From positions 615,847 to 679,846 of the forward strand of contig NZ_CP011037.1 of NCBI RefSeq assembly GCF_002221505.1: a stretch of 64,000 nucleotides of DNA, written 5' to 3'. The position numbers were made by a program, and so were the translations under genes. Shown one piece after another: positions 18,287 to 27,868 of the stretch (the first letter of the stretch is position 1; every line of letters begins with the position of its first letter). Below the pieces are notes generated by a model that saw nothing but the letters and a program-made list of their open reading frames with translations, did no database searches and had not been told where the DNA came from. This stretch comes from Pseudoalteromonas nigrifaciens. GTDB lineage: Bacteria; Pseudomonadota; Gammaproteobacteria; Enterobacterales; Alteromonadaceae.

Positions 18287-19612
18287 ATGAAATTACAACC
18301 AATAGCAGTTATTTTTAAATTAACACTTTTTTGCACCGCAACAATAAGCGCAAGTATTGTAACCCCCAGTGCACTTAGTTTATTACCAGGTGTGAGTGCT
18401 TTTACAGCGCAAGCCGCAGAGCAAAAAACCAAACGAGTACCGGCCCTGCGTGAAAAAGTATATAGCCAGTTAGCGCGAGCCCAAAAGCTTGCCGACGATG
18501 GAGATGTTAAAGCAGGCCTTGAAGCGCTTGATTCTATACAAGATCGCGCATCAAGCATGAACTCCTACGAAATTGCAATGATGCATAACTTTTATGGCTT
18601 TATTTATTACAACGAAAACGATTTACCCAAAGCAATAGCCGCGTTTGAAAAAGTAGTCGCTGAGGAGGGTATTCCAGAAACATTACGTTTAAGCACTACG
18701 TTTAGTTTGGCTCAATTGGCAATGGCTAACAGTGACTACAACAAAGTAATTACGTTTTTAGACCAATGGGATGCTATTAATACAAAAGATAAGCCAGAGA
18801 GCTACTATGTGTTAAGAGCGCAAACCTATTATCAGCTAAAAGACTACCAGCAAGGCCTTAACTATATAACGCAAGCTATTACACTAAGTGACAGCGAAGG
18901 CAAAGTACCAAAAGAGAACTGGCTAGTATTACAGCGTGCTATGTACTACTCACTTAATCAAACTGATAAAGTAGTAAAGGTACTAGAGCGCATGGTTAAG
19001 CTGTATAACAAACCAGAATACTGGGTGCAGTTAGCAGGTATGTATGGTGAAACAGGTCAAGAAAAACAACAACTAGCAATTATTGAAGCGGCATATCAGC
19101 AAGGCTTTTTAACCTCCAAGTCAGATTTACGCCAATTAGCCCAGGTGTATTTATACAATGGCTTGGCTTATAAAGCAGCCATAGTGATGAGTAAAGCAAT
19201 TGAGGCAGGAATAGCAGAGCAAACCGCTAAAAACTATGCCTTTGTAGCTGAAGCCATGATCCAAGCTAAAGAAGATGCGCAATCGATTAAATACTTTGTA
19301 AAAGCGGCGCAGTTATCAAGCAGTGGTAACTACGATCAGCGCTTAGCACAAGTGTATGTAAATACAGAGCAATATGAAGAAGCTGCCGACTCTGCGCGTA
19401 AAGCACTTGATAAAGGCAACCTTGATTTTGAATCAAACGCATTTGTAGCTTTGGGCATGGCACAGTTCAATTTACAAAACTTTGATGCCTCTATTTTAGC
19501 GTTTGAACAAGCGCAAATACATAAAAAGTCGCAGCGCTTAGCCAAGCAATGGATTAAATATGTAAAGCGCGAAAAAATACATGCTGAAACCCTAAAAACA
19601 GCATTACTTTAA
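18287..19612 (+). CDS. Exported TPR-repeat protein of the TonB2 operon
   Basis: A 441-aa protein with an N-terminal hydrophobic export signal ending near AQAAE and then an array of tetratricopeptide-like helices to the C-terminus (for example LPKAIAAFEKVVAEEG, NYDQRLAQVYVNTEQYEE, ALGMAQFNLQNFDASILAFEQA). I prefer the ATG at 18287 to that at 18284 because of spacing from GCGAGG. It is the last gene of the operon and is followed by a terminator. TPR proteins are a regular member of TonB2 loci; they probably act as a periplasmic scaffold. Confidence 0.85.
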   Translation: MKLQPIAVIFKLTLFCTATISASIVTPSALSLLPGVSAFTAQAAEQKTKRVPALREKVYSQLARAQKLADDGDVKAGLEALDSIQDRASSMNSYEIAMMHNFYGFIYYNENDLPKAIAAFEKVVAEEGIPETLRLSTTFSLAQLAMANSDYNKVITFLDQWDAINTKDKPESYYVLRAQTYYQLKDYQQGLNYITQAITLSDSEGKVPKENWLVLQRAMYYSLNQTDKVVKVLERMVKLYNKPEYWVQLAGMYGETGQEKQQLAIIEAAYQQGFLTSKSDLRQLAQVYLYNGLAYKAAIVMSKAIEAGIAEQTAKNYAFVAEAMIQAKEDAQSIKYFVKAAQLSSSGNYDQRLAQVYVNTEQYEEAADSARKALDKGNLDFESNAFVALGMAQFNLQNFDASILAFEQAQIHKKSQRLAKQWIKYVKREKIHAETLKTALL

Positions 19613-19677
19613 TGTTTTACTTTTGCGCTAGGTGCTAAATTAATAGCGCATAAAAACAGTTTATAATCGCAACGCCA

Positions 19678-19711
19678 AACCGCACTAATATTAATTTAGT
19701 GCGGTTTTTTT
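19678..19711 (+). terminator. Terminator of the TonB2 operon
   Basis: The stem AAACCGCACTAA / TTAGTGCGGTTT is followed by TTTT. Confidence 0.9.
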
Positions 19712-19774
19712 ACTTCTGTAAAGTTAACCATATGAATATATTTAATTTATTATTGTCACATAGTGTTTATTAAA

Positions 19775-19808
19775 ATGTAACGGCACTGTCATATCTCTCC
19801 CGTATTGT
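19775..19808 (+). promoter_or_regulatory. Candidate Pho box and -10 element before the lipoprotein gene
   Basis: CTGTCAT at 19786-19792 is a perfect Pho half-site. The unit 11 bp upstream (ATGTAAC) matches at 4 of 7 positions, and a further TTGTCAC lies at 19753-19759, 33 bp (three turns) upstream. A -10-like TATTGT begins exactly 10 bp after the perfect half-site, the spacing seen at the E. coli phoA promoter. The rest of the 309-bp gap (19613-19921) holds only the operon terminator and a leader of about 107 nt. Confidence 0.45.
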
Positions 19809-19921
19809 ACTCCTATTCGATAACTCAAGTGACCTTAATGCATGAGTGTCGTGCCTTAAAGTGACTTAAGTTATTACTTAATGCGCTAACAAAATAATTA
19901 AATACTTTAACGGAGTGAACA

Positions 19922-21529
19922 ATGAAATTATCTGGCTTATTTACGGTTAGTCTAGTGGCTACTGCAATGACTTTAGCAGGCTGTGGCGGTGGTGATATTA
20001 ACGTTACACCGACTACAGTTGATAACAGTGTAGACAATTCAGTGACTAACCCAGGTGGTGATAATGGTGGCGATACAATAAGTTGTGCCACATACACATT
20101 AGATGGAGCTACATTTACGGGTGAAGCAGAAGGCATTAACTGTTTATACAGCCAAGCATTTGCAAGTAATGCAAAAGAAATTACAAGCTCTTTTGTTATC
20201 CCTGCGCTAGACGATGGCGGTGCCCATGTATTTGAAGGTGCTTTATTTATTGGTGACGATGTAGACACATCTACTGGCGCCACTATTGATGTTAATGGCC
20301 CAACATTGTCTATTGAAGCAGGCGCTACCATTGCGTTTACCAAGCCAGAGAGTTTTATTCGTATTGCTCGCGGTGCAAATATTGAAGCAATTGGTGAAGT
20401 AGATAAGCCAATTATTTTCACAAGCATTAAAGAAGTTGATGGTGATGATTCTACCACCGCTCAAATTGGGGATTGGGGTGGTGTTCAGGTAAATGGACGT
20501 GGTCATTCTATTCGTTGTACAGCAACAGCTGCGGCACAAGACATGTGTAACCACTCAGCTGAAGGTATTGTATCTTATTACGGTGGTAATGATCCGCAAG
20601 ATAGTAGCGGTATTCTAAAGCATATTGTTATTAAGTATGCAGGATTTGGTGTTGAAGGTGATGAGCTAAATGGTTTAACACTAAATGCTGTTGGCTCAGG
20701 CACAACAATTGATTATGTCCATGTACATAATGGTTTTGATGATGGTATAGAGCTCTTTGGTGGTAGTGTTAACCTTAAACACATCGTTGTTACTGATACA
20801 GGCGATGATGGTATTGACTGGGATGAGGGTTGGAAAGGCTATGGACAGTACATTCTTGTCCGTTCAAATGAATATGGAAATCATGGTTTTGAAACAGATG
20901 GCGCAAAAGTTGATCCATTATCTGCAGACGCACAAGATTTAGTAACGACTGTTTCTAATCCAACTATTGCTAATGCAACCGTTGTTACTACTGGTGACCA
21001 AGGTGCTGAAGGGCGTCGTACTGGTGCCGGTATGGAAATGAAAGAATGGGGTAAAGCGCAATTAGCTAATATGCTGTTTGTAAACTCATCATCTGTAGAT
21101 GGTGCTGGCTGTTTTGATTTATATAATGAAAAAGATAAATCAGGAGATGCTGGTGTGCATACCAATGCAAACAACGGTGATATCGCATTTATGAGTTCAA
21201 TATTTGCGTGTGGTAAGAATTTTGAAGACGTAAATACTCCTTTAACAGGCGCGTTAGCAAGCTTTGATATCAATACCTGGTTTACTGGTGGCGAAAATAA
21301 CCAGCTGATTGGTTTTGCTGATTTTGCAAATGTGCTTGGTGCTGATGGTGTTTCAACTGCAGCAACTATTACAGATTCACAAGGTACTGCGGTAGCTACA
21401 ACAGCTAAAGACATGAGTGAGGTTGACTCTTTCTTTACTAACGCAGGCTACATTGGTGCACTTAAAGAAGGTGAATCAAGTGAATGGGCTGATTTTGTAG
21501 CTGCATCTTTACAACGCGCTAGTAATTAA
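19922..21529 (+). CDS. Large glycine-rich surface lipoprotein of unknown function
   Basis: A 535-aa protein with a lipoprotein signal ending LAGCGGGD. A low-complexity N/D/G-rich linker (residues about 30-60) leads to a long region of repeated beta-strand turns such as SIEAGATIAFTKPESFIRI, IGDWGGVQVNGRG and HNGFDDGIELFGGSVNL. These suggest a right-handed parallel beta-helix. Five or so cysteines may pair. No catalytic motif is recognised. Similar proteins in marine proteobacteria are encoded beside a TonB-dependent receptor, as here. The location between the TonB2 operon and its own receptor suggests it is cargo or a surface partner of that receptor. Function not known. Confidence 0.8.
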   Translation: MKLSGLFTVSLVATAMTLAGCGGGDINVTPTTVDNSVDNSVTNPGGDNGGDTISCATYTLDGATFTGEAEGINCLYSQAFASNAKEITSSFVIPALDDGGAHVFEGALFIGDDVDTSTGATIDVNGPTLSIEAGATIAFTKPESFIRIARGANIEAIGEVDKPIIFTSIKEVDGDDSTTAQIGDWGGVQVNGRGHSIRCTATAAAQDMCNHSAEGIVSYYGGNDPQDSSGILKHIVIKYAGFGVEGDELNGLTLNAVGSGTTIDYVHVHNGFDDGIELFGGSVNLKHIVVTDTGDDGIDWDEGWKGYGQYILVRSNEYGNHGFETDGAKVDPLSADAQDLVTTVSNPTIANATVVTTGDQGAEGRRTGAGMEMKEWGKAQLANMLFVNSSSVDGAGCFDLYNEKDKSGDAGVHTNANNGDIAFMSSIFACGKNFEDVNTPLTGALASFDINTWFTGGENNQLIGFADFANVLGADGVSTAATITDSQGTAVATTAKDMSEVDSFFTNAGYIGALKEGESSEWADFVAASLQRASN

Positions 21530-21550
21530 TCTAGACCGGCTCTAATTATA

Positions 21551-21571
21551 AGGCGCTCTGGCGCCTTTTTT
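21551..21571 (+). terminator. Terminator or attenuator between lipoprotein and receptor genes
   Basis: The hairpin AGGCGC / GCGCCT with a TCTG loop is followed by a T-run. The receptor gene starts only 31 bp later, so some read-through is likely needed if the two are cotranscribed. Confidence 0.8.
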
Positions 21572-21601
21572 AAGGGAATTTTAGGTTTAGAGGATATAAA
21601 T

Positions 21602-24325
21602 ATGAAACATCAAAAGCAGTTTAAAACTAATCTAATAACGTTATCTCTGCTCTCCCTTTTTTCTTCATTTAATTCTTTTGCTGAACAGGCACAAGAAATA
21701 ATCAATGAAGAAGCGATAGAAGAAGTTGTTGCAACAGGTACACGCCTTAAAGGCAGTGCTAGTGCCGTAATTGATGAACGTAAAAACCAGGCATTTGTTG
21801 CTGATATAATGGGTTCAGAGCAAATATCTAGAACAGGTGATAGCGATGCCGCTTCTGCACTTCGCCGTGTTACAGGCTTATCGTTAGTTAACGATAAGTT
21901 TATTTATGTACGCGGTTTAGGTGAGCGTTACTCAAGCGTGCGTTTAAATGGCGCGGTTGTTCCAAGCCCAGATCTGACTCGAAATGTAATTCCACTTGAT
22001 ATTTTCCCATCAAGTATTATTGAATCTTTAGCTGTTCAAAAAGCCTATTCGCCTAATATGCCTGCGGCTTTTGGTGGTGGTGACGTTAATATCAGGACGA
22101 AAAGCATTCCAAGTGATACTTTATTTAAAGTTGAGATTGGTGCTAGCTATAAAGATACAAACGATGAAGGCTACACATACAATGGCGGCAGTGACGACTG
22201 GTTAGGTAAAGATGATGGTACACGCGCATTACCTGGAGCCGTTAAAACGGCGCTAAATACCTATATCAATGGCTTGTCTGATATCTCATACAGAAATATA
22301 AGAGATGTCGAGTCAAGACGTCAGGGGACTGATATTGGTCAAGCAGCTGCAATAGACTTAAATAAAAGTTTATCAAAAGCACTACCAAGAGATTTTGGCT
22401 TAGAAAAAGAAAGCTTAAACCCTGATGCAGACATTAAAGCTGTTTATGGCGACCGATTTGATAACTTATTTGGCCTAGACGGATCTTTTGGTTTCTTAGC
22501 ATCAGTTGCTTATGAAAATGAATGGTCTAATGCAGAGAAGTTTAGCGCAGTACTTTCTTCTGTTGACGCATCTGAATATGAATGTTCAAAAGATGATTTT
22601 ACTTGTTACTCTGCCACAGAGAAAGAAGTATCAACCAAGCATAATATAAAATTAAATAGCTCTCTAAATTTAGGTTATAAAATTGGCGGCCATGATTTAA
22701 CAGCTACCTATATGATGCTACGAGATACTGAAGATGAAGCTTCTGTTTCGCTTTACCAAGAGCCTTCAAAGTCATTAAGCATTGATGCTGGGCAATTACA
22801 GCGAAGCCACTTAACCTCTTTTGAGGAACGGGAACTTGAAATACTTCAACTTCGTGGAATGCACAATTTAGAGTGGAGTTTTCTTGAAGGTGTCGGTGTA
22901 GATTGGCAATACACTGATTCAACAGCGACGACGAGTATACCCGGCGAGCTTGAAGTAACGGTGCGTGATGAGTACGCCGATGGCGAATATCAACGTACTT
23001 TTTATAATGGTAGCTTAGGTGGCAACCCTTATTTGTATCGATTTGTTGAGCTAGAAGACGATGTTGAAAACTGGGGCGTTAATATTAATAAAGTTTTTTA
23101 CTTTGAGAACGCCGAAGTTGAAATCGCGGGTGGCGGCTATTTTGTTGAAAAAACGCGTGATTACCGCACAGACTTTTTTAACTATCGTTTTAGCCAAACA
23201 CAGTCTTTAGATTTAGCACAAAGTGAAGAAGAAGCACTGTCAATTGGTAGTTTCTTTGCAAATGATGCTGTGATCGATTCAACGGATTTAGAGTTATTGT
23301 TTCAAGAACCTACAGCCGATGATTACTTAGCAGCGCAAATGATTGATGCTTATTATGGCTCTTTTGATATCACTTTTGCTCAAGATTGGCGTTTAAGTGG
23401 TGGTGTGCGTTACGAGGATTTCCGCCAAGTTGCCCTCGCTTTTTCTCGCTCAGCATTCGATCCTGCTTTATTGGCAGATAAATTAAGTGCAGATGCAATA
23501 AAACAAGCAAGTGTGATGGAAGATGAGTATTTTACTTCATTATCCATGACATACAGTCAGCAGTCGTACCAGGTTCGTTTTGGCTATGGCAGCACGGTTG
23601 TTCGTCCTGACTTGCGTGAGTTAAGCCCTGTTCAATTCCAAGATCCGTTGACCGGTTATCGAACGCTTGGTAATCCATTCTTAGAATCTAGTTACCTAGA
23701 TAACTTTGATGCACGTATCGAATTTTATATGGACAATGGTGATAACTACTCAGTTGGCGCATTCTATAAAGATATAGATAACCCAATCGAAGCATTATTA
23801 ACCGAAAGTGACGGCCGTTTTACGCTGCAGTTTGACAATGCAGATACAGCCTATGTTTACGGTATAGAAGCAGAATGGTTAACTGAGTTGCATAGTGATT
23901 TATTAGGAGGTGCTTTTTTTACTTCTGGTAATTTAACAGTAAGTGATTCAGAAGTTGAAATTGCACAAGAGCAGCGCGCTGACCTTACTAATCTAAAGCG
24001 ACGCATGACTGGCCACTCAAAGTATGTTGCCAACTTACAATTGAATTACGATTCGCATGATGGCATGCACCAAGCTTCAGTTATTTATAACGTATTTGGT
24101 GACCGTATTTTAGCTGCGGGTGTTAACAATTTTGATGACGCTTACGAACAACCTTTAAACTCGTTAGACATGGTTTATAGTTACTACCCAACGTTCAATA
24201 CTACATTAACACTTAAAGTGAAAAATATGTTGGGACAAAACTTTGAAGTAGAACAAAATGATGTGCTAATTCGTTCTCAAGAAACGCCTAGAGAGCTGAG
24301 TTTAAGCTTTAGCTATGAGTTTTAA
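21602..24325 (+). CDS. TonB-dependent receptor paired with the lipoprotein
   Basis: A 907-aa outer-membrane receptor with a signal peptide ending SFNSFAEQA. A TonB-box-like stretch (IEEVVATGTRLKG) comes next, then a plug domain with SDAASALRRVTGLSLV, IYVRGLGERYSSVRLNGAVV and AFGGGDVNIRTKS, and then a 22-strand-type barrel ending in SLSFSYEF. The plug sequence RGLGERYSSVRLNG is typical of a receptor group often found beside lipoprotein genes in Shewanella and Pseudoalteromonas, and unlike the siderophore receptor at 4192-6612. Substrate unknown. Energy probably comes from the TonB2 system encoded just upstream. Confidence 0.9.
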   Translation: MKHQKQFKTNLITLSLLSLFSSFNSFAEQAQEIINEEAIEEVVATGTRLKGSASAVIDERKNQAFVADIMGSEQISRTGDSDAASALRRVTGLSLVNDKFIYVRGLGERYSSVRLNGAVVPSPDLTRNVIPLDIFPSSIIESLAVQKAYSPNMPAAFGGGDVNIRTKSIPSDTLFKVEIGASYKDTNDEGYTYNGGSDDWLGKDDGTRALPGAVKTALNTYINGLSDISYRNIRDVESRRQGTDIGQAAAIDLNKSLSKALPRDFGLEKESLNPDADIKAVYGDRFDNLFGLDGSFGFLASVAYENEWSNAEKFSAVLSSVDASEYECSKDDFTCYSATEKEVSTKHNIKLNSSLNLGYKIGGHDLTATYMMLRDTEDEASVSLYQEPSKSLSIDAGQLQRSHLTSFEERELEILQLRGMHNLEWSFLEGVGVDWQYTDSTATTSIPGELEVTVRDEYADGEYQRTFYNGSLGGNPYLYRFVELEDDVENWGVNINKVFYFENAEVEIAGGGYFVEKTRDYRTDFFNYRFSQTQSLDLAQSEEEALSIGSFFANDAVIDSTDLELLFQEPTADDYLAAQMIDAYYGSFDITFAQDWRLSGGVRYEDFRQVALAFSRSAFDPALLADKLSADAIKQASVMEDEYFTSLSMTYSQQSYQVRFGYGSTVVRPDLRELSPVQFQDPLTGYRTLGNPFLESSYLDNFDARIEFYMDNGDNYSVGAFYKDIDNPIEALLTESDGRFTLQFDNADTAYVYGIEAEWLTELHSDLLGGAFFTSGNLTVSDSEVEIAQEQRADLTNLKRRMTGHSKYVANLQLNYDSHDGMHQASVIYNVFGDRILAAGVNNFDDAYEQPLNSLDMVYSYYPTFNTTLTLKVKNMLGQNFEVEQNDVLIRSQETPRELSLSFSYEF

Positions 24326-24360
24326 ACCCCTTGAACGACTAAAATAAGCCGTTACAACCT

Positions 24361-24385
24361 AGCCCTGCCATATGTAGGGCTTTTT
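24361..24385 (+). terminator. Terminator of the receptor gene
   Basis: The stem AGCCCT / AGGGCT is followed by TTTT. The remaining AT-rich stretch to 24599 shows no clear feature except a likely promoter for the next small gene. Confidence 0.85.
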
Positions 24386-24599
24386 ACTACCTCAGTTTTA
24401 AACGCAGTTATAGTTTAATATTGATTATATAAATGATGTTTTTATATCTCTTTTAACTTAAACATTATTCACTTCATACACACACTCTCTCTAAATCATT
24501 TAACTTTAATAACTCTTTAACAAATAACACATAATTGTTGTTTATATTTAACAGGCTGTAATTAAGTTTTATAATTTTATTTTAAAAGGAATAATATCC

Positions 24600-24947
24600 A
24601 TGAATTTAATAAGAAAGGTTATTAGCTCAGTTGTTATAGTTGGTTCTTTTGGTTTTGCGAATGATGCTCTAGCTGCAAGATCATGTTCTGTTATTGTTGA
24701 TGATATCCAGCTAAATCATTCTCAGGTAATTGTGAAAACAACTAATAGTATTACTCACATGGCTAATGACAAGTTAACTTTAGCTTATCAAGACACTCAA
24801 TTTGGCCAGATCTTAGAAAAGCTTGCTGAAGCAAAAAGTTTAGAAACGCCTGTAAAAATTTATATACTTGAGGAGTTTAATGGTGATGATGCGCGCAGTT
24901 GTAGTGATAGCGTTACTGACTATATAGGATCAGTTCATCGCTTCTAA
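24600..24947 (+). CDS. Small secreted protein of unknown function
   Basis: A 115-aa protein with a clear signal peptide (MNLIRKVISSVVIVG ... ALAA). The mature part is about 90 aa and has two cysteines (RSCSV and RSCSDS), each in an RSC(S) context near the two ends, so a disulfide is likely. No family is recognised. It is flanked by terminators on both sides, so it is a single-gene unit. The AT-rich base composition and lack of relatives I can recall suggest a lineage-specific gene. Confidence 0.65.
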   Translation: MNLIRKVISSVVIVGSFGFANDALAARSCSVIVDDIQLNHSQVIVKTTNSITHMANDKLTLAYQDTQFGQILEKLAEAKSLETPVKIYILEEFNGDDARSCSDSVTDYIGSVHRF

Positions 24948-24961
24948 TGTACTAAATTGTT

Positions 24962-24995
24962 TGTAGCCCCATAATTAGTATAGGGCTACAATTTT
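24962..24995. terminator. Bidirectional terminator between convergent small genes
   Basis: Arms TGTAGCCC and GGGCTACA enclose a 13-nt AT loop and are followed by ATTTT. Confidence 0.85.
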
Positions 24996-25000
24996 ATATA

Positions 25001-25420
25001 CTACTGACACTTTATAGTTGCATAAAGTTGATAGCATTGGTTTTTACTACCAGTGCTTTTCATTGTCCATAATTGGTTATACCAATCAAAGTTACCATAA
25101 GCGCTTTCATCCTCTCCGCAGGTAATTGTGCTTCCAGAAATTTCTTGATTGTGACCACGCTCTTCACAAAATTGATTTCCATTTGTAGAACCCACAAAAA
25201 ACAGCTCTAAGCGCCCATTTATTCAAACCTTTGGTGCGTAATAGGTTGTTGCAGTATTTACCAATATGCCTTGTTGCTGTTCCATATTTATTTCTGCGCG
25301 CTCAAAGGATACTTTTTCATTTTCTTTTAGCGTTACTGTGCTTGCTGAAAGCGTAGTATCTGCAAATACATTAAGTGATACTGAACTTAAAGTAAGTAGA
25401 GCAAGAGTGAATGTCTTCAT
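25001..25420 (-). pseudogene. Secreted small protein gene interrupted by an in-frame TGA
   Basis: The reading frame opens at the ATG complementary to 25418-25420 with a signal peptide (MKTFTLALLTLSSVSLNVFA). It runs 65 codons, meets TGA at 25223-25225, then continues in the same frame for 73 more codons to 25001. The second half is cysteine-rich (CEERGHNQE, TITCGEDES, KNQCYQLYATIKCQ). The junction reads YYAPKV-stop-INGRLELFF. A single TGG-to-TGA change would explain it, restoring KVWINGR. The result is a 139-residue secreted protein in the ancestral form. No frameshift is needed. A truncated 65-aa product may still be made. A sequencing error is possible. Confidence 0.75.
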
Positions 25421-25711
25421 TATCTTTTCCTTAGTTAAATGTAGAATTACACAAAACATCTTTATTCAATGTGTCTATTAAGCGTGGTAAATATAAGTTT
25501 CAACAAGGTTAAGCTTTTATTAAAGTTTAAAATAAGCACTGCATGCCTTTGCATTTTTTACACTATGAAAAAAATTTGAGTTCTACTTTATTCACTAGTT
25601 TTAGCCGTCTACGAGTGTTAGTTTAGCGTTAATGAAAATTAAATCTCACGCAATGAATTTAATTTTTAATGTATTAAGGCATCTTTTATGAATCAAATAA
25701 TGGAACTCACA

Positions 25712-26827
25712 ATGAAAAAAGTAGGATTAGTCGGTTGGCGTGGCATGGTTGGCTCTGTGTTATTAGAGCGTATGAAGCAACAAAGTGATTTTGCACTTAT
25801 CGACACCACCTTTTTCACCACCTCACAAGCGGGCCAATTAGGCCCAGATATTGCGGGCGAAGCAAAGCCGTTACTCGATGCCAGCAATATTACCGAACTG
25901 GCTAAAATGGACATTATTGTTACCTGCCAAGGTGGCGATTACACCAATGCGGTTTATCCACAATTGCGCGAGTCGGGTTGGGATGGTTATTGGATAGATG
26001 CAGCGTCGGCACTGCGTATGGCTAACGACAGCATTATAGTACTCGATCCGGTCAATAAAGACGTTATTGAGCAAGGTTTATCACAAGGTGTTAAAACCTT
26101 TGTAGGCGGTAACTGTACGGTTTCTCTTATGTTGCTTGCACTGGGCGGTTTATTTGAGCAAGACTTAATAGAATGGGTAAGCCCCATGACCTACCAAGCC
26201 GCGTCGGGCGCGGGTGCGCGCAACATGAAAGAGTTAATTGCACAAATGGGCGCAATTCATCAAAGTGTTGCCGAGCAACTTGCAAATCCAAGTGCTGCTA
26301 TTTTAGAAATAGATAAAATAGTCAGTGAAAAAATGGCCTCGAACCAATTGCCACAGGATCAGTTTGGTGTGCCACTCGCGGGAAGTTTAATTCCGTGGAT
26401 TGATGTGCCTATGCCAAGTGGTCAAAGTAAAGAAGAGTGGAAAGCGCAAGTTGAAGCGAATAAAATTTTAGGCTCGGCTAAACAACCTATTCCAATAGAT
26501 GGTTTATGTGTACGTATTGGTGCTATGCGTTGTCATTCACAAGCAATGACTATTAAATTACGCGAAGATATTAGCGTTGCCAAAATAGAGCAAATTTTAG
26601 AATCGCATAACGAGTGGGTAAACGTTATTCCTAATGAGCGCGATATTAGCACTACCGACTTAACCCCAGTTAAGGTCACCGGTACACTGAGCATTCCAAT
26701 TGGGCGTATTCGTAAATTAGCCATGGGGCCTAAATATATTAGCGCCTTTACCGTTGGCGATCAGCTGTTATGGGGTGCTGCAGAGCCGCTACGTCGTATG
26801 CTTCGCATAATTGTTGACAGCGAATAA
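25712..26827 (+). CDS. asd: Aspartate-semialdehyde dehydrogenase
   Basis: A 371-aa enzyme that reduces aspartyl phosphate to aspartate semialdehyde for lysine, diaminopimelate, threonine and methionine synthesis. It opens with the NADP-binding motif [14 protein letters not shown]. The catalytic cysteine lies in [15 protein letters not shown], and the family segment [15 protein letters not shown] follows. I start at 25712 because the protein then aligns with known family N-termini; an ATG at 25688 with AAGG upstream would add 8 residues. The gene is monocistronic, with a strong terminator. As an essential gene it supports chromid status. No lysine riboswitch was recognised in the upstream gap (25421-25711). 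Confidence 0.96.
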   Translation: MKKVGLVGWRGMVGSVLLERMKQQSDFALIDTTFFTTSQAGQLGPDIAGEAKPLLDASNITELAKMDIIVTCQGGDYTNAVYPQLRESGWDGYWIDAASALRMANDSIIVLDPVNKDVIEQGLSQGVKTFVGGNCTVSLMLLALGGLFEQDLIEWVSPMTYQAASGAGARNMKELIAQMGAIHQSVAEQLANPSAAILEIDKIVSEKMASNQLPQDQFGVPLAGSLIPWIDVPMPSGQSKEEWKAQVEANKILGSAKQPIPIDGLCVRIGAMRCHSQAMTIKLREDISVAKIEQILESHNEWVNVIPNERDISTTDLTPVKVTGTLSIPIGRIRKLAMGPKYISAFTVGDQLLWGAAEPLRRMLRIIVDSE

Positions 26828-26870
26828 TAGCAATTTAATGTAACCGTATAAACGCTCACATTGTTTTATA

Positions 26871-26901
26871 AAAAGGGTTAGCCATCGGCTAACCCTTTTT
26901 T
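26871..26901 (+). terminator. Terminator of asd
   Basis: Arms AAAGGGTTAGCC and GGCTAACCCTTT with a 3-nt loop, followed by TTTTT. Confidence 0.92.
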
Positions 26902-26978
26902 ATTTTAAATGCTAAATTAATTATTCTTCAACTTAGGGCTATTAAGCTGGTGGCTGTGAATAATTAATAGCCTTTTTA

Positions 26979-27791
26979 TTAATACTCTTTTTCTTTGAGT
27001 AGTGATTTTAGATCAGCAATTTGTGCTTGCAAGGCGTTTACTTGCCCTTGTGTCGCGGGCAGTGAATCGTTATCGGCCAGCTCATCGCGGGCATTTTTAT
27101 GCTCTTGCGACATCACTTCTAAAATGGCGCCAACCATCATATTTAAAAATACAAACGCGGTTAAAAATATAAAGGTTAAGTAGTAAATCCAGCTAAGTTT
27201 ATAAACTAGCATGGTTTCGTACATTACGTCGGTCCAATCTTCAAACGTGGCAATTCTGAACAAGGTCAACATAGATATTGATACATCACCCCACAATACT
27301 GGGTTTATATGTGCAAACATCATACTGCCTATAGCGGCGTAAATATAAAAAATAACAAACATCAGCAGGGCTATGTAACCCATTTGCGGAATAGCTTTAA
27401 GTAAAGCGTTAACTAATAAACGCAGCTCGGGGACCATAGACACCAGCCGCAATACACGAAATATTCGCAATAGGCGTGCAATTAGCATACTTGAGCCAGC
27501 CGCGGGGTATAAGCTACCTAGTACAATAAGGGTGTCGAAAATATTCCAACCTTTGGAAAAAAAATCTTTGATACCTTTACTGGCAATAAAGCGAATTACG
27601 AGCTCAATTAAAAAGAACGCCGTAATGCCTATATCCATCCAGTTAAGGACAATTTCTACCGTTGGCGGAAGTGAATAGGTGTGAGCACCTACGGTAAGAG
27701 CAGAAACAACAATTACAGCAATAACAAATGATTGAAATAGTTTGCTTTTATCTATACGCTGAAACTGCTTTTGCAACTGCGGCAACATCAT
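26979..27791 (-). CDS. Bacterial voltage-gated cation channel (NaChBac family)
   Basis: A 270-aa single-domain six-helix channel subunit that should assemble as a tetramer. The S4 sensor LIARLLRIFRVLRLV carries four arginines at every third position. S5, pore and S6 follow. The selectivity filter reads TFEDWTD where NavAb has TLESWSM; extra aspartates sit at the positions changed in the engineered calcium channel CavAb (TLDDWSD). A C-terminal coiled coil (QGQVNALQAQIADLKSLLKE) matches the family's tetramer bundle. The gene is alone on its strand. Fold is certain; calcium preference is an inference from the filter. Confidence 0.9.
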   Translation of the reverse strand: MMLPQLQKQFQRIDKSKLFQSFVIAVIVVSALTVGAHTYSLPPTVEIVLNWMDIGITAFFLIELVIRFIASKGIKDFFSKGWNIFDTLIVLGSLYPAAGSSMLIARLLRIFRVLRLVSMVPELRLLVNALLKAIPQMGYIALLMFVIFYIYAAIGSMMFAHINPVLWGDVSISMLTLFRIATFEDWTDVMYETMLVYKLSWIYYLTFIFLTAFVFLNMMVGAILEVMSQEHKNARDELADNDSLPATQGQVNALQAQIADLKSLLKEKEY

Positions 27792-27868
27792 AATAAGTCC
27801 TGTACAAAGTAAGGTTTTTTGAGGCGCTTAATATACAGTTTTTACCTTCTAAAGTGTAAGGAATTTTA

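Noticed and set aside
25223..25225. The in-frame TGA read as selenocysteine
   Set aside because: No selenocysteine-insertion hairpin was recognised after it, the protein is not redox-like at this point, and a tryptophan codon change is simpler.
25460..25687. A lysine riboswitch upstream of asd
   Set aside because: I looked for a structured leader and terminator before asd and found none that I could support.
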